Below are positions 17,042 through 26,097 of a stretch of DNA of 64,000 nucleotides, in pieces. Below the pieces are notes generated by a model, which was not told where the DNA came from, did no database searches, and saw only the letters and a program-made list of their open reading frames with translations. Position 1 is the first letter of the stretch, and every line of letters begins with the position of its first letter. Both the position numbers and the translations under genes were made by a program. The DNA is from Jiulongibacter sp966250325 (GTDB lineage: Bacteria; Bacteroidota; Bacteroidia; Cytophagales; Spirosomataceae): contig CBINGY010000020.1 of the NCBI GenBank assembly GCA_966250325.1, forward strand, positions 5,165 through 69,164, in the 5' to 3' direction.

Positions 17042-17602
17042 ATGATCCGTGAAAATCCTGATTTTTTGGCCTATCTGGAAACGCTGATAGCAAAGCCGGA
17101 GAGTGGTATTTCTTTACGTCGGTTTCCGGCGGGAGAATTGCTGCTGAAGCAGGGAGAGCAATCGCATTACGTGTTTTTAGTAAAAAGTGGGGTGGTCAAA
17201 TGCTTTGTAACCGATGAGAACGACAAAGACTTCATTTTTGAATTTCTGGGAAAAGGAGAAATTGTGGGCGAACTGGAGGGAGTGCGGTCGGTAGCCTGCC
17301 TGGGAAATGTGGAAAGTATCACCGAAGTGACGGCTCTGGCCATACCCGTGACGGAATTTAACAGCCTTCTGGAAAGTGATATCCGGTTTAACCATCTGCT
17401 CATTCATACCTTCGTCACGCGGATAGTCCATACCTCTGAACGGGCGGCCTTTCAGCAGGTCAATACCACCGAACGCAGTTTGACACGACTTAAACAACTC
17501 TTCAAAGATGCAGATCTTCAGCTGAGCAAAGAAGACATGGCGGCCTATCTGGGCATCACGGTAAGAAGTCTGAATAGGACATTGAAAAACAGGAAAGTCT
17601 GA
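17042..17602 (+). CDS. Crp/Fnr-family transcriptional regulator
   Basis: The 186-residue protein has a cyclic-nucleotide-binding-fold domain (residues ~20-120; GELLLKQGEQSHYVFLVKSG, EFLGKGEIVGELEG) and a C-terminal winged helix-turn-helix (residues ~145-186; LSKEDMAAYLGITVRSLNRTL). It has no Cys cluster, so it is not an FNR iron-sulfur sensor. It is divergent from the HAD gene, with 67 bp between their starts. Regulated genes cannot be told from the sequence. It is shorter than E. coli CRP (210), as is common in Bacteroidota. Confidence 0.88.
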   Translation: MIRENPDFLAYLETLIAKPESGISLRRFPAGELLLKQGEQSHYVFLVKSGVVKCFVTDENDKDFIFEFLGKGEIVGELEGVRSVACLGNVESITEVTALAIPVTEFNSLLESDIRFNHLLIHTFVTRIVHTSERAAFQQVNTTERSLTRLKQLFKDADLQLSKEDMAAYLGITVRSLNRTLKNRKV

Positions 17603-17649
17603 ATCACGTTTCTTTCATCATAGGTATTAGGCACAAGAATTTACCTTAC

Positions 17650-18462
17650 CTATTTATAGGAAATATAGGCCGTCTTGTACGGAGTTCCGTTTTCTTTGGT
17701 GACAATTTTGGTGATGCGGTTGAGCTTGTCTTTTTCATAGACATAACTGAAATCGCCGTAGTTCGCAGGAAGGTAATCCCCAATGAAAATTTCGTCGTTT
17801 TCCATACGTATTCCGCCGGTTTCACCGTATCCCAGCCAGGTGCCTACTCCACCATACGGACCAAAGACATCCAACCCGTAATTGACAGCTTTCAGCGTAT
17901 TCGGGTAGTCTTTTGAATACCCACTTACCTCTTTCACTTCGGTGTACCGAAGCTCGCCGGTATTATCATCAAAGTATTTCACATGAATCTGAGTAATTTC
18001 GTTTTGATTATTCCAGTAAAACTCCCGGGTTTCTCCGGTCACGTAGATGAAACCGTCATAACTTTCAGAAACAATTTTAATCAGTCTTTTCTTGCTGTCG
18101 AAACTGTATTTCCTTCTGAATTTTTCCGGATAACTATTGGATCGGGTGGTGTAAGCGGTTTCAACTAAACCCGTATTGGGGTTCAGCAGAAGTTCATATT
18201 GCAGAAAAACTACGGAGTATTCCTGCCTCATACTTAAACCATTGGCCGTGTAGGTCCATTCAGCCGCCCGGTTCTGATCATCGTACTCAAACTTCAGCAC
18301 GTAGTGGTGTCCCTGAGCATAATCAATGGATACCTCTGCGATGCGATAGCGGCCGTAGTGGTTATCTGATGCCGTAACCGCCTCCTTATTACACCCTGAA
18401 AGAATGAACAGCGGAACCAGAACCGATCCCCATAATGCCCGGAAAGAAAAGAACCTAAACAT
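17650..18462 (-). CDS. Lipoprotein of unknown function
   Basis: A 270-residue protein with a lipoprotein signal (lipobox LSGC at about residue 24). The mature part repeats a pattern of the type FEYDDQNRAAEWTY, KYSFDSKKRLIKI, VYEKDKLNRITKI, reminiscent of RHS/YD-like beta-hairpin repeats in Bacteroidota lipoproteins (DUF4595-like). It overlaps the next lipoprotein gene by 8 bp (18455-18462), so the two form an operon. Likely attached to the periplasmic or outer face of a membrane; function unknown. Confidence 0.78.
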   Translation of the reverse strand: MFRFFSFRALWGSVLVPLFILSGCNKEAVTASDNHYGRYRIAEVSIDYAQGHHYVLKFEYDDQNRAAEWTYTANGLSMRQEYSVVFLQYELLLNPNTGLVETAYTTRSNSYPEKFRRKYSFDSKKRLIKIVSESYDGFIYVTGETREFYWNNQNEITQIHVKYFDDNTGELRYTEVKEVSGYSKDYPNTLKAVNYGLDVFGPYGGVGTWLGYGETGGIRMENDEIFIGDYLPANYGDFSYVYEKDKLNRITKIVTKENGTPYKTAYISYK

Positions 18463-19159
18463 TTTTAAGGCGGATGATCTGGTTTACACTGACTCCTCCA
18501 AATGCACTGCTGCTTTGAATCAGTAAGGAGCGATGAGCCTCACCGTCCCACTCAGGTACCGCCACACCCATCATGATTTCATTTTCCGTCTTAAATCCAA
18601 CGTAGTTTCCCAAAGGATAAATGGCGAAGCTTCCGAACTGGTTCTGTTGATTCCATCTAAGAGCGTAGGGATTTTCAGAGGAAAGAGTCATCACCAGGTT
18701 ATTTTCAGGAAACATGGACGCGTAGTCGTTTGTGCCCTGAATAAATAATTCTGAAGCAATATTTCTGAAAATATACGCCTGAGTAAGCTTTCGCCTTTCA
18801 CCTTCATCAAGTGTCCAGTAACCCTCGGCAAGTTCGAGATACCCTTCCTCATCTCTCTTCATCCTGAAATGAAACGTGGTGACGCCCCCGTTGTAATTAA
18901 ATTTCACGGTGAGGTTTTCCTTGTCAATAAGCAGATCGGTGGCTACCCGCCTTACACCTACCAGATCGGCATAGGCCAAAATGACACTATTCTGTTCCGC
19001 AAAATAAAGAACCTGGAGCCGGTTGTTATCGGTTACCACAGGCATATAGTACTGTATGAGATCTTTGGCCTCAAAGGCCACCGGTTCTACTTTGCCGTCT
19101 TTGCATCCGGCCAGACTGAGGAAGAGAATTAAACCTAAAAACGAAGAATACTTTTTCAT
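18455..19159 (-). CDS. Lipoprotein with DUF4302-like features, function unknown
   Basis: A 234-residue protein with signal peptide and lipobox SLAGC (Cys about residue 19). It contains a run of beta strands, with aromatic-rich NPYALRWNQQNQFG and the C-terminal SLLIQSSSAFGGVSVNQ. No enzymatic motif is seen; the DUF resemblance is only by general type. It is the first gene of the two-lipoprotein operon and overlaps its partner by 8 bp. Confidence 0.72.
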   Translation of the reverse strand: MKKYSSFLGLILFLSLAGCKDGKVEPVAFEAKDLIQYYMPVVTDNNRLQVLYFAEQNSVILAYADLVGVRRVATDLLIDKENLTVKFNYNGGVTTFHFRMKRDEEGYLELAEGYWTLDEGERRKLTQAYIFRNIASELFIQGTNDYASMFPENNLVMTLSSENPYALRWNQQNQFGSFAIYPLGNYVGFKTENEIMMGVAVPEWDGEAHRSLLIQSSSAFGGVSVNQIIRLKNV

Positions 19160-19267
19160 GACTGTTTCTGATTTTTGACTGATACAAAATTCCTTTTCAT
19201 CCGGTCAGCCGGCAAGGCCAAATCTGCAAACTGCTGAAAAAGTCGATGAACAACAGGGTACTTTTAG

Positions 19268-19275
19268 TAGATTTG
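19268..19275 (+). promoter_or_regulatory. Candidate -7 element (TAGATTTG)
   Basis: Matches TAnnTTTG 23 bp before the ATG at 19299 of the response regulator gene. No TTG is seen at the usual -33 distance. Confidence 0.35.
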
Positions 19276-19298
19276 GATAAAAAAATGCGTGCAAGAGT

Positions 19299-20009
19299 AT
19301 GAGCAGGGTGCTTACTTGTATGATTGTTGACGACAACCTGGTAGACCGGAAAATGATCAGGTCTTTTGCCGGCCGGTTTCCCGGTCTTCGGGTGCTTGCA
19401 GAATTTGACGATCCGCAGGCAGCTCTGGCCGCCGCACGTACAGAGTGTCCAGATATTCTGTTTCTCGATATTGACATGCCGGGAATGACGGGCTTCGAGC
19501 TGAAACAACAACTTCACCAGCTGCCTGCCTGTGTTTTTATAACAAATTTCCCTGATTATGCCCTGGAAGGTTTTGAGCACGAGGCATTCGATTTTCTGGT
19601 CAAACCAGTTACCGGCGAGCGGTTTGAACGCACTTTTAACCGCCTGCGGGATTTCTTTGATTTAAGAAGCAAGGCCGACCTCCTAACCCATACATTAGGT
19701 GCCGATAGCCTTTTTGTGAAAACAGGCACAGAACAGACCCGTATTCAACTGTATAAAGTATATTATCTGGAAGCAATGCGGGATTACACCTGTGTGGTTC
19801 TTGAAAATAACCGCGTTCTGGTTTCAGAACCGATGGGGCGTCTGCTAGACAGCGGCCATTTCCGGGAGTTTGTACGCATACATCGCAGTTACGCGGTGCA
19901 AAGACGATTTGTGAAGAAATACACTTCGACCGAAGTAACTCTTCTTCATGACGTGACATTACCTGTGGGTAGAAGTTATAAAGAACAGCTACGTAAACTA
20001 TTGGTTTGA
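19299..20009 (+). CDS. LytTR-family response regulator
   Basis: A 236-residue protein: receiver domain at residues ~3-118 with acidic pocket DD near the start, phosphoacceptor Asp in LFLDIDMPGMTG, and the conserved Lys in FLVKPV; then a LytTR DNA-binding domain at residues ~140-236 (VYYLEAMRDYTCVVL, RIHRSYAVQ, LPVGRSYKEQL). The histidine kinase gene begins 2 bp after its stop, so the two form a regulator-sensor pair. The order regulator then kinase is typical of Bacteroidota LytTR systems. Target genes are not evident. Confidence 0.92.
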   Translation: MSRVLTCMIVDDNLVDRKMIRSFAGRFPGLRVLAEFDDPQAALAAARTECPDILFLDIDMPGMTGFELKQQLHQLPACVFITNFPDYALEGFEHEAFDFLVKPVTGERFERTFNRLRDFFDLRSKADLLTHTLGADSLFVKTGTEQTRIQLYKVYYLEAMRDYTCVVLENNRVLVSEPMGRLLDSGHFREFVRIHRSYAVQRRFVKKYTSTEVTLLHDVTLPVGRSYKEQLRKLLV

Positions 20010-20011
20010 AC

Positions 20012-22057
20012 ATGTCCAGGAGTGTGTATCTTTTGGTGGTACTGGCAGAAATTGCGGTGTCTCTTGGCTGCCAGGCTCAGGGCGGTGGCATAGATTCTCT
20101 GCTCCTGGCTTACCGAATGGCCGCAGACGATACCAGCGAGGCCCGCACGCTGAATGTAATCAGCTTGTATTATTCCGGAGCCGACCCCGTTAAATCATTG
20201 GAGTACGCTGAAAAAGGTTTAATTCTCACCCGTAAAATGAGGTGGGACAAAGGGATTGCTGCTTTTTATACATGCAAAGGAAATGCCTTGTCGAATATCG
20301 GGGAGGTTGATTCGGCCTTTAGCTACTATCAGAAAGCTTTGGTTCTTTATAAGAAGAGCTCCGACTCGGTCAATCTGGCTATTACTTTTTTGAATCTGGG
20401 ATCTGTTCGAAATGCTCAAAGCGATTTTGTGGCAGCAACCCGCTATTACAATCAATCGTTGCGGCTGGGTGAATTACTTCAGAATTACGATGTGCTGTCT
20501 AAATCCAGCAATAATCTCTCGTTGGTATATCAGTACCAGAAGGACAAGAAAAAGGCATACCACTATTCACGAAAGGCCATTGAAGCCGCCAAGGCATCGG
20601 GAAATGAGGAGTTATTGATATCTCCGTATACCCTGCTGGCCGATTTATATTCGGCGGATTCCGGTTTTGCGAAAGCAGATACCTATTATCAAAGAGCTCT
20701 CGAACTGGCTGAACGGTACGGCTCGGTTAAATCAAAGGCCATGCTGCTGAACAATATAGGATCCAACTATTTTGGGATGGGTAGCTATGACAAGGCCTTG
20801 GAGTTTGTGCGTTCATCGGGGAAGCTGTGGAAGAAGTTTGATAGCAATGCGGAAGAAGCACTGATTAATTTGGGAATTACCGGCTCACAATTTGTCCATC
20901 TGGCCAGGTTAAAACAGGAAAAGAATCCGGAGGTTTTAAATCAGATATCTGAAAGCCGTGAGCAGTTGATCGCATTGGCAATCCGTTATCTGGAGGAAGC
21001 CGTAAGCAAATTTAGAAGGAAAGGAAATGTGGCACAGGCTGCACAGTTTCAGGAAGAACTTGCAGGAGCTTATCAACTTTCCGGTGCCTATGATCTCGCC
21101 TTTTTTAATTTACAAGAGGCGGCAAGATCGCGTGATTCCATTTTTTCGCAGGAAAACAAAAATGCCATTGCCCGGTTGGAGAGTCAGCACGAAATCGACC
21201 TGAAAAATGCCGAGATCAACTTACAAAAGCTTAGGCTGAATGAGCAGAGGAAGAATATGCTCCTGCTGATCGTCTCTCTTCTGGCGGTGTCAGTCGCCGG
21301 TCTCCTTTTTTACCGAATCAGTAAGTTGAGCAAACTGAAAAATAAGGAGCTGACCTTTTTGAACCAACAACTTGACAAGGCGAATAAAACCAAAGCAAAA
21401 CTTTTTGCTTTGTTAACACATGACTTAAGGAGTCCTGTCGCTAACCTGATAAGCTTTATGCAACTTCAGAAGACCGACCGAAATGCCCTTTCAGAAAAGG
21501 AGATCAATGAACAGGAGGAAAAACTCGCCCGGTCTGCGGAGAATTTACTGGAAGTAATGGAGGGCCTTCTGCTATGGAGCAAGGGCCAGATGGAGCAGTT
21601 TGAGGTAACGAAAGAGAACGTCTATGTACTTGATCTGTTCCGGCAACTGGAGCTATTTTTTTCGGGCATAAGCTGTTTGAGCTTCAACTGGAATGAGGCT
21701 GCCGAAACAAAAGTTTATACAGATCTGAACTATTTGCTGGCCATCATGCGAAACCTTACCCAAAACGCGGTGAATGCTCTGAATGATCGGCCGGATGCCC
21801 GAATTTACTGGAATGTGACCAAGGGTGAGCATATGGTGACATTGTCTGTAACGGATAACGGCCCGGGTTTAAGTGCGGAAAAAATTCGTGATTTGGTGGC
21901 AGCATCGGGCATTCGGGGACTGAATCAGGGAATGGGCCTTCATCTGGTTCAGGATATGGCTAAAGCCATTGATATGGATTTAAGAATACATTCTGAATCG
22001 GGCAAAGGCACCACCTTTTTCCTTGATCTGGAGCCCGGCTCCCATGAACCCATGTGA
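20012..22057 (+). CDS. TPR-containing sensor histidine kinase
   Basis: About 681 residues from the ATG at 20012; a TTG at 20006 in frame is less likely. There is a signal peptide or anchor ending LGCQAQG, five or more TPRs (residues ~30-380) presumably in the periplasm, a coiled coil, one membrane helix (MLLLIVSLLAVSVAGLLFY, residues ~415-433), then a kinase core with H-box LLTHDLRSPVANL, N-box NLTQNAVNAL, G1 DNGPGL and G2 GMGLHLVQ. This is a complete HisKA/HATPase_c kinase. The presumed partner is the LytTR regulator 2 bp upstream. The ligand is unknown. Confidence 0.9.
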   Translation: MSRSVYLLVVLAEIAVSLGCQAQGGGIDSLLLAYRMAADDTSEARTLNVISLYYSGADPVKSLEYAEKGLILTRKMRWDKGIAAFYTCKGNALSNIGEVDSAFSYYQKALVLYKKSSDSVNLAITFLNLGSVRNAQSDFVAATRYYNQSLRLGELLQNYDVLSKSSNNLSLVYQYQKDKKKAYHYSRKAIEAAKASGNEELLISPYTLLADLYSADSGFAKADTYYQRALELAERYGSVKSKAMLLNNIGSNYFGMGSYDKALEFVRSSGKLWKKFDSNAEEALINLGITGSQFVHLARLKQEKNPEVLNQISESREQLIALAIRYLEEAVSKFRRKGNVAQAAQFQEELAGAYQLSGAYDLAFFNLQEAARSRDSIFSQENKNAIARLESQHEIDLKNAEINLQKLRLNEQRKNMLLLIVSLLAVSVAGLLFYRISKLSKLKNKELTFLNQQLDKANKTKAKLFALLTHDLRSPVANLISFMQLQKTDRNALSEKEINEQEEKLARSAENLLEVMEGLLLWSKGQMEQFEVTKENVYVLDLFRQLELFFSGISCLSFNWNEAAETKVYTDLNYLLAIMRNLTQNAVNALNDRPDARIYWNVTKGEHMVTLSVTDNGPGLSAEKIRDLVAASGIRGLNQGMGLHLVQDMAKAIDMDLRIHSESGKGTTFFLDLEPGSHEPM

Positions 22058-22678
22058 TTTCCCAAGACTCTTCGGCAGGCAGCGATCGGCTTTCGGCAAA
22101 CGGCTTTCGGCAGGCAGCAATCGGAAATCGGCTTTCAGCAGGGTCTGCCCTCGCAGGAAACGAGAGGTGCCTGCCCTCGAGGAAACGAGAAGGGCTTTCG
22201 GCCTTCAGAAATCCTTTTTCACCGCCAGGTCGCGAAGCCGCGAAGGATATGGAGGGAGAGTCAGATGGAAGTTGGAAGCCGGGAGAGGGAAGAGGGCCTG
22301 CCCGCCTCTGGTGGGTCCGTCCGCCTTCGGTGGGCCTGTCCGCCGCTGCGGGCTCGTCTGCCGATGGCGGGGGATAGTTCATTAAACTGTGTCTAATGTT
22401 GTTTAGTCATAGACAATAGTCAACCCTAAAACCTACAACCTAAACCCTACAACCTATAACCTTCAACTTTTAACCTTCAACCCTCAACCCTCACTATCGC
22501 CAGGGCAAGCCTTTAAACTTTTGACCTTTAACCTCAACCCCCGATTCAATCTATCGAACAAAGAAAGCCATTGGCAGATGGAAAAAGTACATCCGTAGAG
22601 AGTTGATAATGAGCATTAAACTTCCGGGGCGAAGAGGTAGTCAAAGAGCCATAACAATTAAAAAAAACAAAATTGAAT
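22058..22678. repeat. Gene-free repeat region including an inverted dispersed-repeat copy
   Basis: At ~22196-22265 the dispersed-repeat core occurs in the opposite orientation (TTCACCGCCAGG, CGCGAAGCCGCGAAGG, ATATGGAGGGAGAG). It is preceded by GGCAAACGGC/GGCAGGCAGC words and followed from 22420 by AACCCTA/CCTTCAACC quasi-repeats to 22540. No gene is seen. Confidence 0.75.
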
Positions 22679-23053
22679 ATGAAAAAGTTAATCACTTCCG
22701 CCCTTGTAGTTTCAGCGATCACCATCTTTTCGGCCACTGCCAGTGCCACTACACCAGACAGACCCGGCCACGGAGAGCACAGAGCCTGGGCTACGTTTCA
22801 CACGGTAGCAGACACCTACTTTAATGCCACCGGCACCTTTCAGAATCTGAGTGAATCGGAAAAGGCCCAATTCTTTACAGCGGCCCAATCCATCAAACAG
22901 CGTCTTGAAAATTCAGACCGTCCGGAAGCAGCAGAGCTTTTGAAGAAAATAGACCTGACCGAGAAGGTGTTCCGCTTTGTATGGAGCAGCAAGCCTGAGT
23001 TTACCGAGATAGATCTGAATATAGAGATCCCTGCCGCACCGGTGGTTCTTTAA
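22679..23053 (+). CDS. Small secreted protein of unknown function
   Basis: A 124-residue protein from the ATG at 22679; an in-frame TTG two codons earlier is less likely. The signal peptide (KKLITSALVVSAITIFSATASA) is followed by an acidic helical domain (LSESEKAQFFTAAQSIKQRL, DRPEAAELLKKIDL) and a C-terminal IDLNIEIPAAPVVL. There is no enzyme motif. It precedes the CpxP/Spy-like gene by 71 bp and both have similar signal peptides, so they may be coexpressed envelope-stress proteins; that is inference. Confidence 0.75.
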   Translation: MKKLITSALVVSAITIFSATASATTPDRPGHGEHRAWATFHTVADTYFNATGTFQNLSESEKAQFFTAAQSIKQRLENSDRPEAAELLKKIDLTEKVFRFVWSSKPEFTEIDLNIEIPAAPVVL

Positions 23054-23124
23054 CACAAATTAAGAAGAAGCGATCAAACCTTTATCCACCTGTACAAGTC
23101 AAACCAACCAAAAAATAAGACGAA

Positions 23125-23517
23125 ATGAAAAAGTTAGTAATCATGGCCGTTTTGGCCACCACAGCAGTAACGGCCATGGCCCAGCGGGGAGAAAGACCCG
23201 AGGTTAATCCCGAAGAAAGAGCTCAGAAAATGACGGAGCACATGAAGAAAGAGCTGGGACTTTCCGAAGATCAGTATCAGAAAGTACTCGCTCTGAATGA
23301 AACCCGCTCAGAAAAAATGGCAGCCCACCGAGAGGTAATGGAGGCCGAGCGTGAAAAAATGAAAGCCGAGCAGAAGGAGTTCAGAACAGAGCTCGAGAGC
23401 ATTCTTACTCCGGAGCAGAAGGCCACGCTCGAAGCGAAAAGAGAAGAACAGAAGGCCCGGATGAAAGACCGGAGTACCCACCGGAGGGAACATTTCCGAG
23501 GTCCACGCAGAAACTAA
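23125..23517 (+). CDS. Spy/CpxP-like periplasmic helical protein
   Basis: A 130-residue protein with signal peptide ending TAMAQ and a highly charged, helical mature part. It has two LTxxQ-like motifs, LGLSEDQYQKVLAL and LTPEQKATLEAK, which mark the Spy/CpxP superfamily of ATP-independent periplasmic chaperones and metal/stress-responsive proteins. It ends in a basic RGPRRN tail. A strong terminator follows 8 bp after the stop. The upstream small secreted protein may belong to the same transcript. Confidence 0.82.
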   Translation: MKKLVIMAVLATTAVTAMAQRGERPEVNPEERAQKMTEHMKKELGLSEDQYQKVLALNETRSEKMAAHREVMEAEREKMKAEQKEFRTELESILTPEQKATLEAKREEQKARMKDRSTHRREHFRGPRRN

Positions 23518-23523
23518 TTCTTA

Positions 23524-23548
23524 GCCCCGCGAAAGCGGGGTTTTTGTT
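23524..23548 (+). terminator. Rho-independent terminator after the Spy-like gene
   Basis: CCCCGC-GAAA-GCGGGG stem with a GNRA-type loop followed by TTTTTGTTTT. Confidence 0.9.
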
Positions 23549-23673
23549 TTATATCCGGCATGCATTCCGAAGAGTACAAAAGGGACAAGGTAGTTTGCAG
23601 GAGGGACCTTTCGAAGGGTTTTATTTCCGTCGGAAATTTTGATAGATTTAAGTTTTTCAATCAATCCTATCCC

Positions 23674-24837
23674 ATGAAACGCTTGCTTTTGATTGCAGGT
23701 TTGCTCCCGGTTTTTGTCCTGAGCAGCTATTCGCAGGAACCGCAGTTTATTTTTCCACTGCAGGAGGAGCATGTACATGCCAGTTCGCTGGTTTCCTTGC
23801 CAAATGGTGATTTGCTGGCCGCCTGGTTTCAGGGAGGAGGAGAGCGAACTGCCGATGACGCCCGGATTATGGGAGCCCGTAAGCAAGCCGGTAGCGATAC
23901 CTGGAGCGAACCCTTTCTACTTGCCGATACACCCTTTATTCCTGATTGCAACCCGGTTCTTTTTCTGAATGGTCGGGGTAAATTGTTTTTGATCTGGATA
24001 GCTGTTCAGGCCAATGCCTGGGAAAGTTCCGTACTTCGTATACGCACCAGCAGCGATTTCGTGCAGACCGGTGCACCCCGATGGGCCTGGCAGGATAACC
24101 TCTTTCTAAAACCGGACGAGGATTTTCTGAAAGAAGTGAAGGAACGGTTTGCCGAACTACCCGATGCCGGCCACGGCTGGGCCGAGTATGCGGCACCCTA
24201 TGAAAAGCAAATTCTGGAAGCAGCGGCAGATCCCCGAAAACGGAGCTTTGGCTGGATGACCCGTATTAAACCATTGATTCTGCCGGATGGGAAAATCGTA
24301 CTTCCTCTTTATTCCGATGGGTTCAATTTCAGTCTGATGGCTATCTCTGAAGATGATGGAGAAACCTGGAAGCCCGGCCTGCCGCTGGTAGGGAAGGGCC
24401 CCATTCAGCCTGCCCTGGCTCTTAGGAGCGACGGCACGTTACTGGCTCTTATGAGAGATAGCGGCGATTCTCCTTCACGGGTTCATCGCAGTAGATCTTC
24501 GGATGGCGGGTACCGTTGGAAGCTCTCGCAGAAAACCGACCTGCCAAACACCGCTTCCGTAGAACTTCTTCGTTTACAGGACGGCAGAATGCTATTTCTG
24601 GGTAATGACGTGGACGATGGCAGATACCGATTGTCTTTCTATGTATCCAACGATGAAGGGGAGAATTGGGGAAAAAGGCATGTTTTGGAGGATCATCCGA
24701 AGATAAAAAATCAGGGCTTTTCGTATCCGTCACTTATTCAGTCGGCAGATGGCCTCATTCATTTGTCATACTCCTATCATCATTCAGAAAAAAGCAAGAC
24801 CATCGCCTATCGGGTGATTCGTCCGGAAAACTTATAA
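23674..24837 (+). CDS. Secreted sialidase-family (BNR-repeat) glycoside hydrolase-like protein
   Basis: 387 residues from the ATG at 23674, which places a clean signal peptide (MKRLLLIAGLLPVFVLSSYSQ) at the N-terminus; the frame extends 38 codons further upstream but that part is not protein-like and crosses the gap after a terminator. The fold is a six-bladed propeller with Asp-box-like turns (SEDDGETW, RSSDGGYRW, SNDEGENWG). The segment LPNGDLLAAWFQGG-GERTADDARI is typical of the exo-alpha-sialidase superfamily used for glycan release. Many members with these motifs act on other sugars, so sialidase activity is not certain. Confidence 0.87.
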   Translation: MKRLLLIAGLLPVFVLSSYSQEPQFIFPLQEEHVHASSLVSLPNGDLLAAWFQGGGERTADDARIMGARKQAGSDTWSEPFLLADTPFIPDCNPVLFLNGRGKLFLIWIAVQANAWESSVLRIRTSSDFVQTGAPRWAWQDNLFLKPDEDFLKEVKERFAELPDAGHGWAEYAAPYEKQILEAAADPRKRSFGWMTRIKPLILPDGKIVLPLYSDGFNFSLMAISEDDGETWKPGLPLVGKGPIQPALALRSDGTLLALMRDSGDSPSRVHRSRSSDGGYRWKLSQKTDLPNTASVELLRLQDGRMLFLGNDVDDGRYRLSFYVSNDEGENWGKRHVLEDHPKIKNQGFSYPSLIQSADGLIHLSYSYHHSEKSKTIAYRVIRPENL

Positions 24838-24850
24838 AAAGGAGTTCACA

Positions 24851-25810
24851 TCAGGCGACACGAACAACGATTTTACCGGTATGTCTGCCTTCCCCGAAAC
24901 GCCGCAGTAATGCAGGAATTTCTTCGAACGTATACGGACCGTCAATGACAGGTTTTAATACACCTGCCAGAAAAAGCTGATTGATGCGGTCCAGGCCCCG
25001 GTTTGGTTTTAGTGCCAGAATCAACAGCTTTTTGTTACGGGAAAAAAGCCCTGCAACAAGTAGCTGAATCAAACGAAAAGGCTCACCTCCCACTGTTACA
25101 TAGCGTCCTCCCGGGGCAAGAGCCCGCAGGTAGCTGCCCGGGTTACGGTTGGTTTTACAATCCAGAATGAGATCATAAGACTTTCCTGAAGCGGTAAAAT
25201 CCTCCTTTTGGTAATCAATGAACTCATCAAAACCAAGGCCTTTCAGCGTTTCTATCTTTGCACCGGAATCAACCCCGGTTATATGACAACGATACTGCCG
25301 GGCCATTTGACAGGCCAGGGTCCCTACACCGCCACCTGCACCATTGATAAGAATTCTCTGCCCTTCCCGCAGTTCTCCCTTTTCCATTAATCCCTGATAA
25401 GCCAGCAGAGCGGCATGGGGTAGGGCAGCGGCATCTTCAAAACTCATCGTCTCGGGTTTAAGACCCAGAGCAGCCGGTGGCAGGGAAATGTATTCGGCGA
25501 AGGTTCCGAAACCAAACTCCGAAATATCGCCATAGACCGGATCGCCCTCCTGAAAGCTGGTGACTCCTTTACCGACTTGTTCAACGATTCCTGATAATTC
25601 CATACCGGGGGTGCTGTGTTTCGGCTTAACAAGACCCATAAAAAGGCGGTAAATGGCAGGTTTGCCGGTGACCATGCTCCAGTCGTAATCGTTAATAGCC
25701 GTGGCCATTACTTGGACAAGCACCTGATTCTCTTTTATCAACGGCTTGTCTTTCTGACCACACAGCAGGTGCTCAGGCGGGCCGTAATGCCCTTGAAGAA
25801 TCGCTTTCAT
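24851..25810 (-). CDS. Zinc-independent medium-chain alcohol dehydrogenase / quinone oxidoreductase family
   Basis: A 319-residue MDR protein. The N-terminal GroES-like domain includes KDKPLIKENQVLVQV and GMELSGIVEQVG. The Rossmann domain carries the NADPH-binding INGAGGGVGTLACQMAR. The Cys/His zinc ligands of classical ADH are absent, as in quinone oxidoreductase (QOR) relatives, which reduce quinones or enones with NADPH. It is convergent with the sialidase-like gene (13 bp between stops). No operon partner. Confidence 0.88.
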   Translation of the reverse strand: MKAILQGHYGPPEHLLCGQKDKPLIKENQVLVQVMATAINDYDWSMVTGKPAIYRLFMGLVKPKHSTPGMELSGIVEQVGKGVTSFQEGDPVYGDISEFGFGTFAEYISLPPAALGLKPETMSFEDAAALPHAALLAYQGLMEKGELREGQRILINGAGGGVGTLACQMARQYRCHITGVDSGAKIETLKGLGFDEFIDYQKEDFTASGKSYDLILDCKTNRNPGSYLRALAPGGRYVTVGGEPFRLIQLLVAGLFSRNKKLLILALKPNRGLDRINQLFLAGVLKPVIDGPYTFEEIPALLRRFGEGRHTGKIVVRVA

Positions 25811-26039
25811 TTAAAATAGGCTATGGCGTGTTTGAAAGGCAGAAATCACTTGTAAAGTCAGCATTTAACCAATGAATCTCTGCCTGATATTAGTTTTCAG
25901 AATAAATCTATGCATAATCTGTGAGTTGAACAAATGAGAGAGAATGGTTTTCAGGTAGAGCCAAAGACCATACGGGAAGTTTGTGCGGCCATAAATTCCT
26001 GTTTGATCGAAATTTTCCTTTCTCAGAGAGCATCCTTCT

Positions 26040-26047
26040 TAGTTTTG
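26040..26047 (+). promoter_or_regulatory. Candidate -7 element (TAGTTTTG) for the xylanase gene
   Basis: TAnnTTTG match 50 bp upstream of the ATG at 26098. No TTG at the usual spacing is present, so support is moderate. The rest of the gap 25811-26097 shows no gene. Confidence 0.3.
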
Positions 26048-26097
26048 AGTTCTAGCCCGGACGATTTCCGGCCCCAAACCATTAACAGATTATCGAA

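Noticed and set aside
16975..17043. Upstream start of the HAD gene
   Set aside because: Overlaps the divergent Crp/Fnr start and adds no conserved residues; the start at 16974 gives motif I directly.
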